From Lachnospiraceae bacterium (GTDB lineage Bacteria; Bacillota; Clostridia; Lachnospirales; Lachnospiraceae): a DNA stretch of 31,244 nt. Shown one piece after another: positions 1 through 8,067 of this stretch; the stretch's first letter is position 1; each line of letters starts with the position of its first letter. The translations under genes and the position numbers were made by a program. The stretch covers positions 1 through 31,244 of the forward strand of contig JAIKXK010000341.1 of assembly GCA_024684155.1 (NCBI GenBank), in the 5' to 3' direction. Under the pieces are notes generated by a model that worked only from the letters and a program-made list of their open reading frames with translations, was not told where the DNA came from and did no database searches.

Positions 1-1
1 T

Positions 2-493
2 ATGAATCGTCACTATGACAAGGAAAAATACTTGGATATTGTTAGAAAGCTTCGAGAAGCAATTCCTGATATTGCACTTACAACAGATATTATTGTTGGA
101 TATCCAGGAGAAACAGAAGAAGACTTCCTTGAGACTATGGATGTGGTAGAAAAGGTTCGCTACAATTCCGCATTTACCTTTATTTACTCTCCAAGAACAG
201 GAACACCGGCAGCTAAAAAAGAACAGATTCCTGAAGAGATTACAAAGGATCGTTTCCAAAGACTTCTAAAATTAGTTCAGACTATTGGTCAGGAAAAGAC
301 ATTAGAAATGACAGGAGAGGTTTGCAACGTTTTAGTAGAGCAGGTAAATGAACATGATGAATCATTAGTAACTGGACGTTGTGACAATAATACCCTGGTT
401 CATTTTAAGGGAGATGCATCTCTAATAGGTTCTATTGTTTCTGTGAAACTTACAGAATGTAAAGGATTCTATTTTATGGGAGAAAGGGTATAA
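2..493 (+). CDS. miaB: MiaB C-terminal part: tRNA-2-methylthio-N6-dimethylallyladenosine synthase (5' truncated by window)
   Basis: Only the last 163 codons are present; the reading frame enters from outside the window, so the first methionine here is internal. MiaB is a radical-SAM enzyme that methylthiolates i6A37 in tRNAs reading codons that start with U. The visible part begins late in the radical-SAM barrel (TDIIVGYPGETEEDF at about 28-42, then the SPRTGTPAA stretch at about 63-71, both typical of MiaB/RimO methylthiotransferases) and ends with a TRAM-type RNA-binding domain at about 100-160. The missing part would hold the CxxxCxxC cluster. The opening MNRHYDKEKYL stretch favours MiaB over RimO/MtaB. 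The stop lies 3 nt before ruvA, so the two are probably co-transcribed. Confidence 0.93.
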   Translation: MNRHYDKEKYLDIVRKLREAIPDIALTTDIIVGYPGETEEDFLETMDVVEKVRYNSAFTFIYSPRTGTPAAKKEQIPEEITKDRFQRLLKLVQTIGQEKTLEMTGEVCNVLVEQVNEHDESLVTGRCDNNTLVHFKGDASLIGSIVSVKLTECKGFYFMGERV

Positions 494-496
494 GTA

Positions 497-1108
497 ATGT
501 ATGCATATATAGAGGGTATTGTTTCTGAAATTAATGAAAAAACAGCCGTTATTGATAATCATGGTATCGGTTATGAAATTTTTATGCCAACCACTGATTT
601 ACAACGCTTAATTCACAATGAAACGGTAAAAGTTTATACCTATTATCAATCAAATGATAATGGTGTGGCTTTGTTTGGCTTTATGTCAAAAGAAACAAAG
701 CGGATTTTTACTTTATTAATAGGGGTAAATGGTATTGGTCCAAAAGGAGCTATTGCCATCTTATCTGTTTTAAATGCCGAAGACTTAACCTATGCAATTA
801 TCAGTGAAAATGTAAAGGCTATAACAGCTGCTCCAGGAATTGGAAATAAAGCAGCTCAAAAAATCATTGTAGAATTAAAAGATAAACTTGATTTAGCGGA
901 AACCATTGAAAACTCATTAAATAGGGGAGAAGAAGTGGCGTCCTCTAATTCTAATGTATCTGCGCTGAAAAACAATGTACTTTTAGGTCTCACGGCTCTT
1001 GGTTTTTCAAATCAGGATGCTATTAAAGCACTAAATTCTATTGAAATTTCAGATGACACATCGGAAGAAGGTCTTTTAAAAGAAGCATTAAACAAGTTAA
1101 AGAGATAA
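497..1108 (+). CDS. ruvA: Holliday junction branch migration protein RuvA
   Basis: This 203-residue protein has the usual RuvA length and layout. An N-terminal OB fold (MYAYIEGIV, then IDNHGIGYEI) is followed by two helix-hairpin-helix motifs (GVNGIGPKGA at 76-85 and APGIGNKAAQ at 112-121) that grip DNA at the four-way junction. After an acidic/serine linker comes the small C-terminal RuvB-binding domain (about 155-203, LLGLTALGFSNQDA). RuvA tetramers hold the junction and recruit RuvB. The ATG at 497 follows a GGAGAAAGGG ribosome binding site inside the miaB 3' end, and ruvB starts 3 nt after its stop, as expected for a ruvAB operon. Confidence 0.97.
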   Translation: MYAYIEGIVSEINEKTAVIDNHGIGYEIFMPTTDLQRLIHNETVKVYTYYQSNDNGVALFGFMSKETKRIFTLLIGVNGIGPKGAIAILSVLNAEDLTYAIISENVKAITAAPGIGNKAAQKIIVELKDKLDLAETIENSLNRGEEVASSNSNVSALKNNVLLGLTALGFSNQDAIKALNSIEISDDTSEEGLLKEALNKLKR

Positions 1109-1111
1109 ACT

Positions 1112-2104
1112 ATGAATAAACGTATTATCACTACTGAATTAAATAAAGAAGAGGCGACTACAGAAAATTCTCTTCGTCCCTTAACCCTGTCCGAATACAT
1201 TGGCCAAAACCAGGTGAAAGAAAGCTTAACAGTTTATATGGATGCTGCAAAAAATCGTGGGGAAGCCCTAGATCACGTGCTTTTATATGGCCCTCCCGGA
1301 CTTGGAAAAACTACTCTGGCTAATATTATTGCTGCAGAAATGGGAGTAAAGATAAAAATTACCACAGGACCTGCCATTGAAAAGCCAGGGGATATGGCTG
1401 CTATTTTAAATGGATTGGCAGAAAATGATGTGTTATTTATTGATGAGATTCATCGTTTAAACCGTCAGGTAGAAGAGGTATTATATTCTGCAATGGAAGA
1501 TTATGCCATTGATGTTATTTTAGGAAAAGGGCCAACAGCTCATTCCATTCGATTGGATTTACCTAAATTCACTCTTGTAGGGGCTACCACAAGAGCTGGT
1601 CTTTTATCAGCTCCTTTAAGAGATCGATTTGGTGTTGTATTTCATATGGAATTTTATACTCCAGAGGAACTTCAAACTATTGTTATCAATTCTGCTAAAA
1701 AAATGAAGGTGGAAATTGAAGATGAAGGTGCATTTGAACTTGCAAGAAGAAGCAGAGGAACTCCTCGACTTGCCAATCGTTGGTTAAAAAGAGTTAGAGA
1801 TTTTGCAGAAGTAAAATACGATGGTGTTATCACAAAAGAAGTAGCTGCTTCTACATTAGATTTATTAGATGTAGATACTATGGGCTTAGATCGATATGAT
1901 AAAGAAATCATGTTTATGATTATGGATAAATTTGGTGGAGGTCCTGTAGGTTTAGATACCCTGGCTGCAGCAATTGGCGAAGATAGTGGAACCATAGAAG
2001 ATGTATATGAACCTTATCTTGTAAAAAATGGTTTTATTAATCGTACGCCAAAGGGAAGAGTTGCTACAGATTTTGCATATAGTCATTTTGGTTTGAAAAA
2101 ATGA
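1112..2104 (+). CDS. ruvB: Holliday junction branch migration ATPase RuvB
   Basis: RuvB is the AAA+ motor that drives branch migration on RuvA-bound junctions. The 330-residue protein shows Walker A GPPGLGKT (60-67), Walker B with the acidic pair D111-E112 (FIDEIHRL), sensor 1 GATTR (157-161), the PLRDRFG segment carrying the arginine finger (about R170), and a C-terminal winged helix (GFINRTPKGR). The start ATG is 3 nt after the ruvA stop, implying coupled translation. Nothing is missing. The gene is followed by a fresh promoter for zapA, so the miaB-ruvAB transcript may end or weaken here, although I see no hairpin terminator directly after ruvB. Confidence 0.98.
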   Translation: MNKRIITTELNKEEATTENSLRPLTLSEYIGQNQVKESLTVYMDAAKNRGEALDHVLLYGPPGLGKTTLANIIAAEMGVKIKITTGPAIEKPGDMAAILNGLAENDVLFIDEIHRLNRQVEEVLYSAMEDYAIDVILGKGPTAHSIRLDLPKFTLVGATTRAGLLSAPLRDRFGVVFHMEFYTPEELQTIVINSAKKMKVEIEDEGAFELARRSRGTPRLANRWLKRVRDFAEVKYDGVITKEVAASTLDLLDVDTMGLDRYDKEIMFMIMDKFGGGPVGLDTLAAAIGEDSGTIEDVYEPYLVKNGFINRTPKGRVATDFAYSHFGLKK

Positions 2105-2140
2105 TTGTATTTTTGCCTGTTTTATGGCTATAATAGATAT
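2105..2140 (+). promoter_or_regulatory. Candidate sigma-A promoter for zapA
   Basis: A TTGTAT -35 (2105-2110) and a perfect TATAAT -10 (2129-2134) are separated by 18 bp, directly after the ruvB stop. The predicted transcript start at about 2141 leaves a leader of roughly 23 nt before the zapA ATG. Read from sequence; not experimentally supported. Confidence 0.6.
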
Positions 2141-2163
2141 GATTTTGATACTTGGAGGAGAAT

Positions 2164-2589
2164 ATGTCGGCAAAGAAAAGTACACAGGTACTCATTGGCG
2201 GAAAAATTTATACCTTAAGTGGATACGAGGAAGAAGAGTATTTACAGAAAATCGCTTCTTATATTAACGGCAAATTAGCTGAGTTTGAAGAACTTGGTGG
2301 ATTGAATAATTTTACCGTAGATATGAAATCTACTTTATTAGAAATTAATATTGCTGACGATTATTTCAAGGCAAAGGATTTATGCGATAAGTATGAAGGC
2401 GATTTGGAAATCAAAGATAAAGAAATCTATGATTTAAAGCATGATCTGATTTCTAATCAGGTTCGTATTGAGACTTTAGAAGAAGAGCTTAGTGCTTTAG
2501 AATCAGAGAAAAAAGAATTGCTTTCGCTGAAGGCCAGATTGGAAGCCTCATTAGAGGATGCCCTTTTGGGACCGGATTCAAATGATTAA
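2164..2589 (+). CDS. zapA: Cell division protein ZapA
   Basis: ZapA binds FtsZ and bundles protofilaments at the division ring. The 141-residue protein has the ZapA head (VLIGGKIYTLSGYEEEEYLQ near the N-terminus, then EINIADDYFKAKD at about 62-74) and a long C-terminal coiled coil (about 75-130, dense in E, L and K) for dimerisation. I chose the ATG at 2164 because the in-frame TTG at 2152 falls inside the GGAGGAG ribosome binding site (2154-2160). It has its own promoter just upstream and a terminator just after the stop, so it looks mainly monocistronic, next to the SEDS/PBP cell-wall genes further on. Confidence 0.9.
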   Translation: MSAKKSTQVLIGGKIYTLSGYEEEEYLQKIASYINGKLAEFEELGGLNNFTVDMKSTLLEINIADDYFKAKDLCDKYEGDLEIKDKEIYDLKHDLISNQVRIETLEEELSALESEKKELLSLKARLEASLEDALLGPDSND

Positions 2590-2592
2590 TTC

Positions 2593-2621
2593 ACAGGGGT
2601 TCATATGGGCCCCTGTTTTTT
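2593..2621 (+). terminator. Intrinsic terminator after zapA
   Basis: ACAGGGG (2593-2599) pairs with CCCCTGT (2610-2616) across a 10-nt loop and is followed at once by a T run (2616-2621). The stem is GC-rich and short. It lies only 18 nt before the next gene's ATG. Confidence 0.85.
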
Positions 2622-2638
2622 ATTTATAGGTAGTAAGT

Positions 2639-4771
2639 ATGAAAAAAGGTATGGAATTATTAGCTCCTGCGGGAGATTTAAAAATATTTAAAAGTGCAAT
2701 TGATGCTGGTGCCGATGCCATTTATTTTGGTGGAGATTTGTTTGGGGCAAGAGCCTCTGCTAAAAATTTCAGCTTGGATGAAGCAAAAGAAGCTTTAGAA
2801 TATGCTCATAATCGCAATAAAAGAGCCTATTTAACAGTTAACACATTGCTGAAAAATCAGGAAATTGAAAAAGATTTGTATGAATATATGAAAGCATATT
2901 ACAAAGCTGGAATTGATGGTGTCATCATACAGGATTTTGGTGTGTTTCATTTTTTAAAGAAATTTTTTCCAGAATTGGAATTACATGCCTCTACGCAAAT
3001 GAACCTTTCTTCAAAATATGGAGCAAAATTTCTAAAAGACAATGGGGCCAGTCGTATTGTAACTGCAAGAGAACTTTCCTTAAAGGAAATAAAAGAAATT
3101 CATGACGAGGTGGGAATAGAAATTGAAGCCTTTGTTCATGGAGCTCTTTGCGTATGCTATTCCGGCAATTGTTTAATGTCTTCCTTTATCGGTGGAAGAA
3201 GCGGAAATAGAGGTCGCTGTGCGCAACCTTGTCGTTTACCATATGAACTTTGCGATAGCAATAAGGAAGTGATCGCTGATACAAAAAATTATTTGCTTTC
3301 TCCAAAAGATTTATGGGGGATTCATGATTTAAATCGGATGTATGAGGCTGGGGTATATTCTCTTAAAATCGAAGGAAGATTAAAAAATGAAGCCTATGTT
3401 ACTAATGTTGTTTCTGTTTATAGAAAATATGTGGATCTATTATTAGATGAAGGTTCAAAGAATTATAAAGTTGATAAAACAGATATTCAACGATTGTTAG
3501 ATGCAGGAAACCGTGGTGGATTTACAAATCGTTATTTTGATTATCACAATCATAAAGATATGATGGACTATGAAAATTCATCTTTTGTTCAAAAAAATAA
3601 AAAGCCATTTCATGGAAATAGTCCTTCCTTAAAAAAAGAATTATACGGCGAATTTATTGCCCGGGTTGGAAGTCCAATTACATTAAACGTATGGGACAAT
3701 GAAGGCAATGTATGTGAACTAAAAGAAGGAATTGTAGAAGAAAGTAAGAAAAATCCTACCAACAAAGATCAGGTAGAGCAAAAACTTTCTTTGGCAGGAG
3801 ACAGTAGTTTCAAATTAAGTCATATTACCTATGATATTGATACAGGTGCTTTTGTACCTATGAAGTTTGTAAAAAAACTTCGAAGAGAGGCTCTTTCCTA
3901 TTTTGAACAGCCTGATGCAAAAGAAGTAAATAATTATGAAGAAGTATTGCCTTTGCAGAATAACTGTAACAAACACATTGTTATTGGAGTGAGTGACAAA
4001 ACTCAGTTTCAAGCAGTTATGGAATCTCGAATCGCTAGTCATATTGTATTAAAGGATCATTTATGGCTGAAAGACTATAACTGGGTAGAGGAAATCTTAT
4101 CTTTAGACTATGATTTGTGTTTTTCTCTTCCTGTTGTAATTCGTCAAATAAATATTCCTTTAATTAAGGAAAAAGTATTAAAATACAAAGATAAGGTTCG
4201 TGGTTTTTATGTTTCTTCCTATGATGGCTTAGAACTGTTAAATGAATTAAACATCCCAAAAGATAAGGTGTTTTTTGATCAAAGACTTTATACTTTTTCT
4301 AATCGTAGCCAGGAAGCTTTCTTTAGTCTGGGATATAAAAATTTCTACGCACCTTTAGAACTAAACGAAAAGGAATTAAGTCACAGATATAATAAAACGT
4401 CAGAATTATTTGTATATGGAAATGTGCCTCTAATGTATATGGCTAATTGTGTGTTTCAATCGGTATATCCATGTAAATCAAATCCAGAAACACTACTATA
4501 TTTAAAGGATAGAAAAAATGCATATTTCCCTGTATTAAATCAATGCTTCCAGTGCACCAATATTATTTTTAACAGTGTACCTGTTTGCATTTTCGATGAA
4601 GATTGCATCAAGGATTTAGACATGGCAAGAATTCGTTTGGATTTCACCTTTGAGGATGGAAATAAAACCAGAGAAATATTAGCCCTATTCCAATCTATCT
4701 ATATAGATGGATTAAATAAATCAATTCCTATGGAGTATACCAGAGGACACTTTAGACGAGGAGTATCATAA
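2639..4771 (+). CDS. U32 peptidase-family protein (RlhA/TrhP-like, probable RNA hydroxylation factor)
   Basis: The 710-residue protein opens with MELLAPAGD and a TIM-barrel-type N-terminal half, the hallmark of family U32. A cysteine cluster lies at about 175-200 (CVCYSGNC, then GRCAQPCRLPYEL), matching the conserved cysteines of U32 proteins. A second cysteine set is near the C-terminus (CVFQSVYPC, NQCFQC), as in the long form with a DUF3656-type C-terminal region. The family is named for collagenase activity, but E. coli members RlhA and TrhP are needed for hydroxylation of 23S rRNA C2501 and tRNA U34; which RNA is served here cannot be read from sequence. The ATG at 2639 has a weak AGG site (2628-2630). 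The SEDS gene starts 1 nt after its stop. Confidence 0.85.
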   Translation: MKKGMELLAPAGDLKIFKSAIDAGADAIYFGGDLFGARASAKNFSLDEAKEALEYAHNRNKRAYLTVNTLLKNQEIEKDLYEYMKAYYKAGIDGVIIQDFGVFHFLKKFFPELELHASTQMNLSSKYGAKFLKDNGASRIVTARELSLKEIKEIHDEVGIEIEAFVHGALCVCYSGNCLMSSFIGGRSGNRGRCAQPCRLPYELCDSNKEVIADTKNYLLSPKDLWGIHDLNRMYEAGVYSLKIEGRLKNEAYVTNVVSVYRKYVDLLLDEGSKNYKVDKTDIQRLLDAGNRGGFTNRYFDYHNHKDMMDYENSSFVQKNKKPFHGNSPSLKKELYGEFIARVGSPITLNVWDNEGNVCELKEGIVEESKKNPTNKDQVEQKLSLAGDSSFKLSHITYDIDTGAFVPMKFVKKLRREALSYFEQPDAKEVNNYEEVLPLQNNCNKHIVIGVSDKTQFQAVMESRIASHIVLKDHLWLKDYNWVEEILSLDYDLCFSLPVVIRQINIPLIKEKVLKYKDKVRGFYVSSYDGLELLNELNIPKDKVFFDQRLYTFSNRSQEAFFSLGYKNFYAPLELNEKELSHRYNKTSELFVYGNVPLMYMANCVFQSVYPCKSNPETLLYLKDRKNAYFPVLNQCFQCTNIIFNSVPVCIFDEDCIKDLDMARIRLDFTFEDGNKTREILALFQSIYIDGLNKSIPMEYTRGHFRRGVS

Positions 4772-4772
4772 G

Positions 4773-6131
4773 TTGTTACATTTACTAGTTACTATATCAA
4801 AATATACCATAATGATTATGTTTGCTATTTTTACCTATGATTGTTTCGCTGTGTTACGAAGAGGTATTAAGCCGGCAAAAAGAGAAAGAATGTACAAAAA
4901 GCAAACTACATTAATCTATCTTATACTTTTAAATGCCAATGCAGTATTACTTTGTTCTTTGATGGATTTTCGAATTATCATAATGACATTTGCAGAAATG
5001 GTATTTATTGCTTTAACCATGCTAATCTATCGAAAAATGTATGTTGGAGCTTCCCTTTCTGTAGTAAATAATATGTGTATGCTTTTGACAATTAGTTTTA
5101 TTGTTCTAACCCGTTTAGATATAGATAAAGCCATTCGTCAATTTGCCATAGCCTGTGTTGCCCTTATAATTACTTGTTTAATTCCATTAATTGTAAGTAA
5201 ATTAAAATTCTTTAATAAACTTAGTTTTTTATACGCAATTATTGGTATTCTAGGTCTTGGGGTAGTAGCAATTGCAGGTTCAACGGAATATGGAGCAAAA
5301 TTAAATATCACTATTGGATCTGTTACCATTCAACCTTCTGAATTTATAAAAATACTATTTGTATTTTTTGTTGCATCTATTCTATACAATTGGGAAGAAC
5401 TTACAGAATTAATCTATGCAACTGGAGTTGCCTTTATTCATGTTCTTTTACTTGTAGCATCAAAAGATTTAGGTGGTGCAGCCATATTTTTGGTAACCTA
5501 TTTAGCCATGCTTTATGTAGCAACAAAACGTCCAATTCTTTTAATTGGTGGTTTTGCCATAGGAGCTGTGGGAAGTTTGTTGGCCTATAAACTGTTTGCC
5601 CATGTGCAAAACCGAGTCATCGCTTGGCTCGACCCCTTGTCTGTAATTGACGATCAAGGTTATCAGGTAAGCCAATCACTGTTTGCCATAGGAACCGGAG
5701 GATGGTTTGGAAGTGGTCTTGGGGAAGGAATGCCTGATAAAATCCCTGTAGTGTCAAAAGATTTTGTATTTGCTGCAATATCAGAGGAAATGGGTGGAGT
5801 ATTTGCTCTTTGTTTAATATTTGTATGTATTAGTTGTTTATTAATGTTTTTTAATATATCTATGAGTATAAAGGATCAATTCTTTAAATTAATTGCTCTT
5901 GGACTTGGAACCATATATGGTATTCAGGTATTTTTAACTATCGGCGGTGTAATTAAATTTATTCCATCTACCGGAGTAACTCTACCTTTAGTCAGCTACG
6001 GTGGAAGTTCCTTACTTTCTACCATGATTATATTTGCAGTAATTCAAGGACTATATATTTTAAGAAATGATCAGGAAAGTGAAATAGAAGATGGCGAGAC
6101 AAAAAGAACCAAGAGAAATCGAGATTATTGA
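4773..6131 (+). CDS. SEDS-family peptidoglycan glycosyltransferase (FtsW/RodA/SpoVE type)
   Basis: This polytopic membrane protein of 452 residues belongs to the SEDS family, which polymerises lipid II into glycan strands. Conserved features are IQPSEFIKI (186-194), KDLGGA (231-236), the extracellular loop DFVFAAISEEMGG (330-342; D330 is the likely equivalent of the essential loop aspartate) and PSTGVTLPLVSYGGSS (398-413). It is longer than a typical FtsW/RodA because of an N-terminal stretch with extra membrane segments. The usual HTDF reads SKDF here. It starts with TTG, supported by GAGGAG (4758-4763) nine bases upstream, and overlaps the PBP gene by 41 nt. Whether it serves division, elongation or sporulation cannot be settled from sequence; the PbpA-like partner resembles the actinobacterial rodA-pbpA pair. 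Confidence 0.92.
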   Translation: MLHLLVTISKYTIMIMFAIFTYDCFAVLRRGIKPAKRERMYKKQTTLIYLILLNANAVLLCSLMDFRIIIMTFAEMVFIALTMLIYRKMYVGASLSVVNNMCMLLTISFIVLTRLDIDKAIRQFAIACVALIITCLIPLIVSKLKFFNKLSFLYAIIGILGLGVVAIAGSTEYGAKLNITIGSVTIQPSEFIKILFVFFVASILYNWEELTELIYATGVAFIHVLLLVASKDLGGAAIFLVTYLAMLYVATKRPILLIGGFAIGAVGSLLAYKLFAHVQNRVIAWLDPLSVIDDQGYQVSQSLFAIGTGGWFGSGLGEGMPDKIPVVSKDFVFAAISEEMGGVFALCLIFVCISCLLMFFNISMSIKDQFFKLIALGLGTIYGIQVFLTIGGVIKFIPSTGVTLPLVSYGGSSLLSTMIIFAVIQGLYILRNDQESEIEDGETKRTKRNRDY

Positions 6132-7641
6132 TTTAAATCCTAAAAAGAAAAATACTAGCACAAAGCAAAAACCAAAAAAGAATACTTCTAATACTAGAAA
6201 TAATTCTTATGAAGAAAAACCACAAAAAGAAAATAAAACATCTAGAAACAGGGAGTTTGCTGTCATTACCTATGGTTTTTTGGCATTATTTATTTCCTTA
6301 AGTGTTTACTTCTGTTATTTTCTAGTGTTTCAAAGCGAAGATTTTATTAATAATTCTTACAATGCAAGAATTTCACAACTTTCAGATAGCGTAATACGCG
6401 GAAATATTATATCTTCTGATGGTCAGGTTTTAGCCACCTCTACAGTAGATTCTGAAGGAAATGAAACTAGATCCTATCCTTATGGAAATATGTTTGCCCA
6501 CGCCATTGGATATAATTCTAATGGCTTAATGGGTGTTGAATTAGATGCTAATTTCTACTTATTACGTAGCCATAGTTTTATTCTAAACCAGGTATTAAAT
6601 GATTTAAGAGATGTAAAAAGTCAGGGAGATTCTGTAGTTACAACATTAAACGCCTCATTACAGGAAGCAGCCTATAATGCTATGGGAAGTTTTGACGGGG
6701 CAGTCGTTGCCATTGAACCTTCCACAGGAAAAATCCTAAGTATGATATCAAAGCCTGACTTTGATCCAAATTCCATTGAAGAAAACTATAGCATGATTGC
6801 TCTGGATTCTGAATCATCAGTTTTACTAAACAGAGCTACTCAGGGGTTATACCCTCCAGGTTCTACTTTTAAAATTTTAACAGCTTTAGAATATTTAAAT
6901 GAAGGCGGAAGTGACTTGGATTCGTTTGATTGTAATGGAAGTTATACGTCAGATGGCTATGAAATTCATTGTTATGGAAACAAAGCCCATGGTACAGAAA
7001 GCTTTTTGGATGCCTTTGGAAATTCCTGTAATGTAGTATTTTCTCAAGTTGGATTATCTCTAAATTTAAACTCATTTTCTTCTTTAGCAGAGCAGATGAT
7101 GTTTAATACCACATTACCAACCAAACTATCCAATGTAAAAACATCTAGTTTTACTTTAGAAGATGGGGCATCAAATAGTTTAATTATGCAAACATCCATT
7201 GGTCAGGGTGATACTTTAGTGACACCATTGCATATGGCAATGATTGCTTCTTCTATTTGTAATGAAGGGGTGTTAATGGAACCTTATATCATTGATGGAG
7301 TAGTAAATGATGCAGGGTTAAATGTAAAAGATTATACAGAAACAGAATATGGAAATATCTTAACCAGCGTTCAAGCAAACCAATTAGAAACCTATATGCG
7401 ATATGTTGTAACAAATGGTACAGCAAGTGCATTACAGTCAGATTCCTATGAAGCTTATGGAAAAACTGGATCAGCAGAATACACATCTGATAAAGATGAA
7501 ACCCATTCCTGGTTTGTAGGATATGCAAAGAGTGGAGATAAGGAAATTGCAGTTGCAATTATATTAGAGGGTGCAGGAAGTGGAAGTAGTTATGCTGTAC
7601 CTGTAGCAAAGACTATGTTTGATACTTATTTCGGATATTAA
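6091..7641 (+). CDS. Class B penicillin-binding protein (PbpA/FtsI-like transpeptidase)
   Basis: A 516-residue bitopic transpeptidase that crosslinks peptidoglycan made by the SEDS partner just upstream. A Lys/Asn-rich cytoplasmic tail (1-55) precedes one transmembrane helix (about 56-80), a short pedestal (ISQLSDSVIRGNIISSDG, about 94-111) and the transpeptidase domain. The three catalytic motifs are intact: STFK (258-261), SCN (312-314) and KTGS (458-461). There are no PASTA repeats, which argues against a PBP2x/SpoVD form. The ATG at 6091 lies inside the SEDS gene behind AGGAAAG (6073-6079), giving a 41-nt overlap and likely coupled translation. A strong bidirectional terminator follows. 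Confidence 0.93.
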   Translation: MARQKEPREIEIIDLNPKKKNTSTKQKPKKNTSNTRNNSYEEKPQKENKTSRNREFAVITYGFLALFISLSVYFCYFLVFQSEDFINNSYNARISQLSDSVIRGNIISSDGQVLATSTVDSEGNETRSYPYGNMFAHAIGYNSNGLMGVELDANFYLLRSHSFILNQVLNDLRDVKSQGDSVVTTLNASLQEAAYNAMGSFDGAVVAIEPSTGKILSMISKPDFDPNSIEENYSMIALDSESSVLLNRATQGLYPPGSTFKILTALEYLNEGGSDLDSFDCNGSYTSDGYEIHCYGNKAHGTESFLDAFGNSCNVVFSQVGLSLNLNSFSSLAEQMMFNTTLPTKLSNVKTSSFTLEDGASNSLIMQTSIGQGDTLVTPLHMAMIASSICNEGVLMEPYIIDGVVNDAGLNVKDYTETEYGNILTSVQANQLETYMRYVVTNGTASALQSDSYEAYGKTGSAEYTSDKDETHSWFVGYAKSGDKEIAVAIILEGAGSGSSYAVPVAKTMFDTYFGY

Positions 7642-7647
7642 AGCAAT

Positions 7648-7681
7648 AAAAAAGAACTGTCATAATTGACAGTTCTTTTTT
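7648..7681. terminator. Bidirectional terminator between the PBP gene and rpmB
   Basis: A perfect 15-bp inverted repeat (arms 7648-7662 and 7667-7681) encloses a 4-nt loop, TAAT. The arms start with six A and end with six T, so the same hairpin gives a U tract on either strand. It lies between two convergent genes. Confidence 0.95.
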
Positions 7682-7684
7682 GTA

Positions 7685-7870
7685 TTATGCTCTCTCAACT
7701 TTTCCAGAACGTAAGCAGGAAGTGCAAACATATAATCTCTTAGGAGTTCCGTTAACTTTACATTTAACAGACTTTACGTTTGATTTCCACATACGATTGG
7801 ATCTTCTATGAGAATGGCTCACCTTAATACCGAAATGAGCACCTTTTCCGCAAACTGCACATTTTGCCAT
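7685..7870 (-). CDS. rpmB: 50S ribosomal protein L28
   Basis: A 61-residue bL28. It starts MAKCAVCGKGAHFG and carries the paired CxxC motifs (CAVC near the N-terminus, CTSC near the C-terminus) of the zinc-binding C+ form, followed by the basic SHRRSNRMWK region. I chose the ATG at 7870 because it sits behind a near-perfect AGGAGGTG ribosome binding site; the in-frame TTG 9 bases earlier lies inside the leader. It is the only minus-strand gene in the window. It diverges from asp23, the same rpmB-yloU-yloV-recG neighbourhood known from Bacillus, and is transcribed alone. Confidence 0.98.
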   Translation of the reverse strand: MAKCAVCGKGAHFGIKVSHSHRRSNRMWKSNVKSVKCKVNGTPKRLYVCTSCLRSGKVERA

Positions 7871-7903
7871 GATAAGCACCTCCTTTATTATCCAACATAT
7901 TTC

Positions 7904-7956
7904 GTTGCTTTTTAACGCAACACGAGTATTCTAACAAACTGTATATAAAAAAGCAA
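7904..7956 (-). promoter_or_regulatory. Candidate rpmB promoter and 5'-terminal stem-loop
   Basis: Read on the minus strand, a TTGCTT -35 (7951-7956) and a TAGAAT -10 (7928-7933) are spaced by 17 bp. The predicted start at about 7921 falls at the first base of a small stem-loop (GTTGC/GCAAC, plus-strand arms 7904-7908 and 7917-7921, 8-nt loop). The AGGAGGTG site and the rpmB ATG follow after a further 35 nt or so. Confidence 0.55.
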
Positions 7957-7981
7957 GACTTTTCTTTTTATTTATTAAGAA

Positions 7982-8037
7982 TTGTAATTTTTAGGAAATA
8001 AGATATAATATTTAGTGTCTGTTCTTATGTGCAGACA
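7982..8037 (+). promoter_or_regulatory. Candidate asp23-fakA-recG promoter and 5'-terminal stem-loop
   Basis: A TTGTAA -35 (7982-7987) and a TATAAT -10 (8004-8009) are spaced by 16 bp. The expected start at about 8016 coincides with the first base of a 6-bp stem, TGTCTG (8016-8021) with CAGACA (8032-8037), around a 10-nt loop. The asp23 ATG lies about 30 nt further on behind TTGGAGGAAG. Confidence 0.6.
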
Positions 8038-8067
8038 TTTAATTAAAGAATAATTGGAGGAAGAACT

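Noticed and set aside
2152..2163. Upstream TTG start for zapA, and the similar TTG at 27944 for the TIGR02530-type gene
   Set aside because: Both TTG codons overlap the ribosome binding site of the following in-frame ATG, so they cannot be the main starts.
2639..4771. Calling the U32 protein a secreted collagenase
   Set aside because: There is no signal peptide, and the cysteine cluster pattern fits the RNA-hydroxylation branch of U32 better than a secreted protease.
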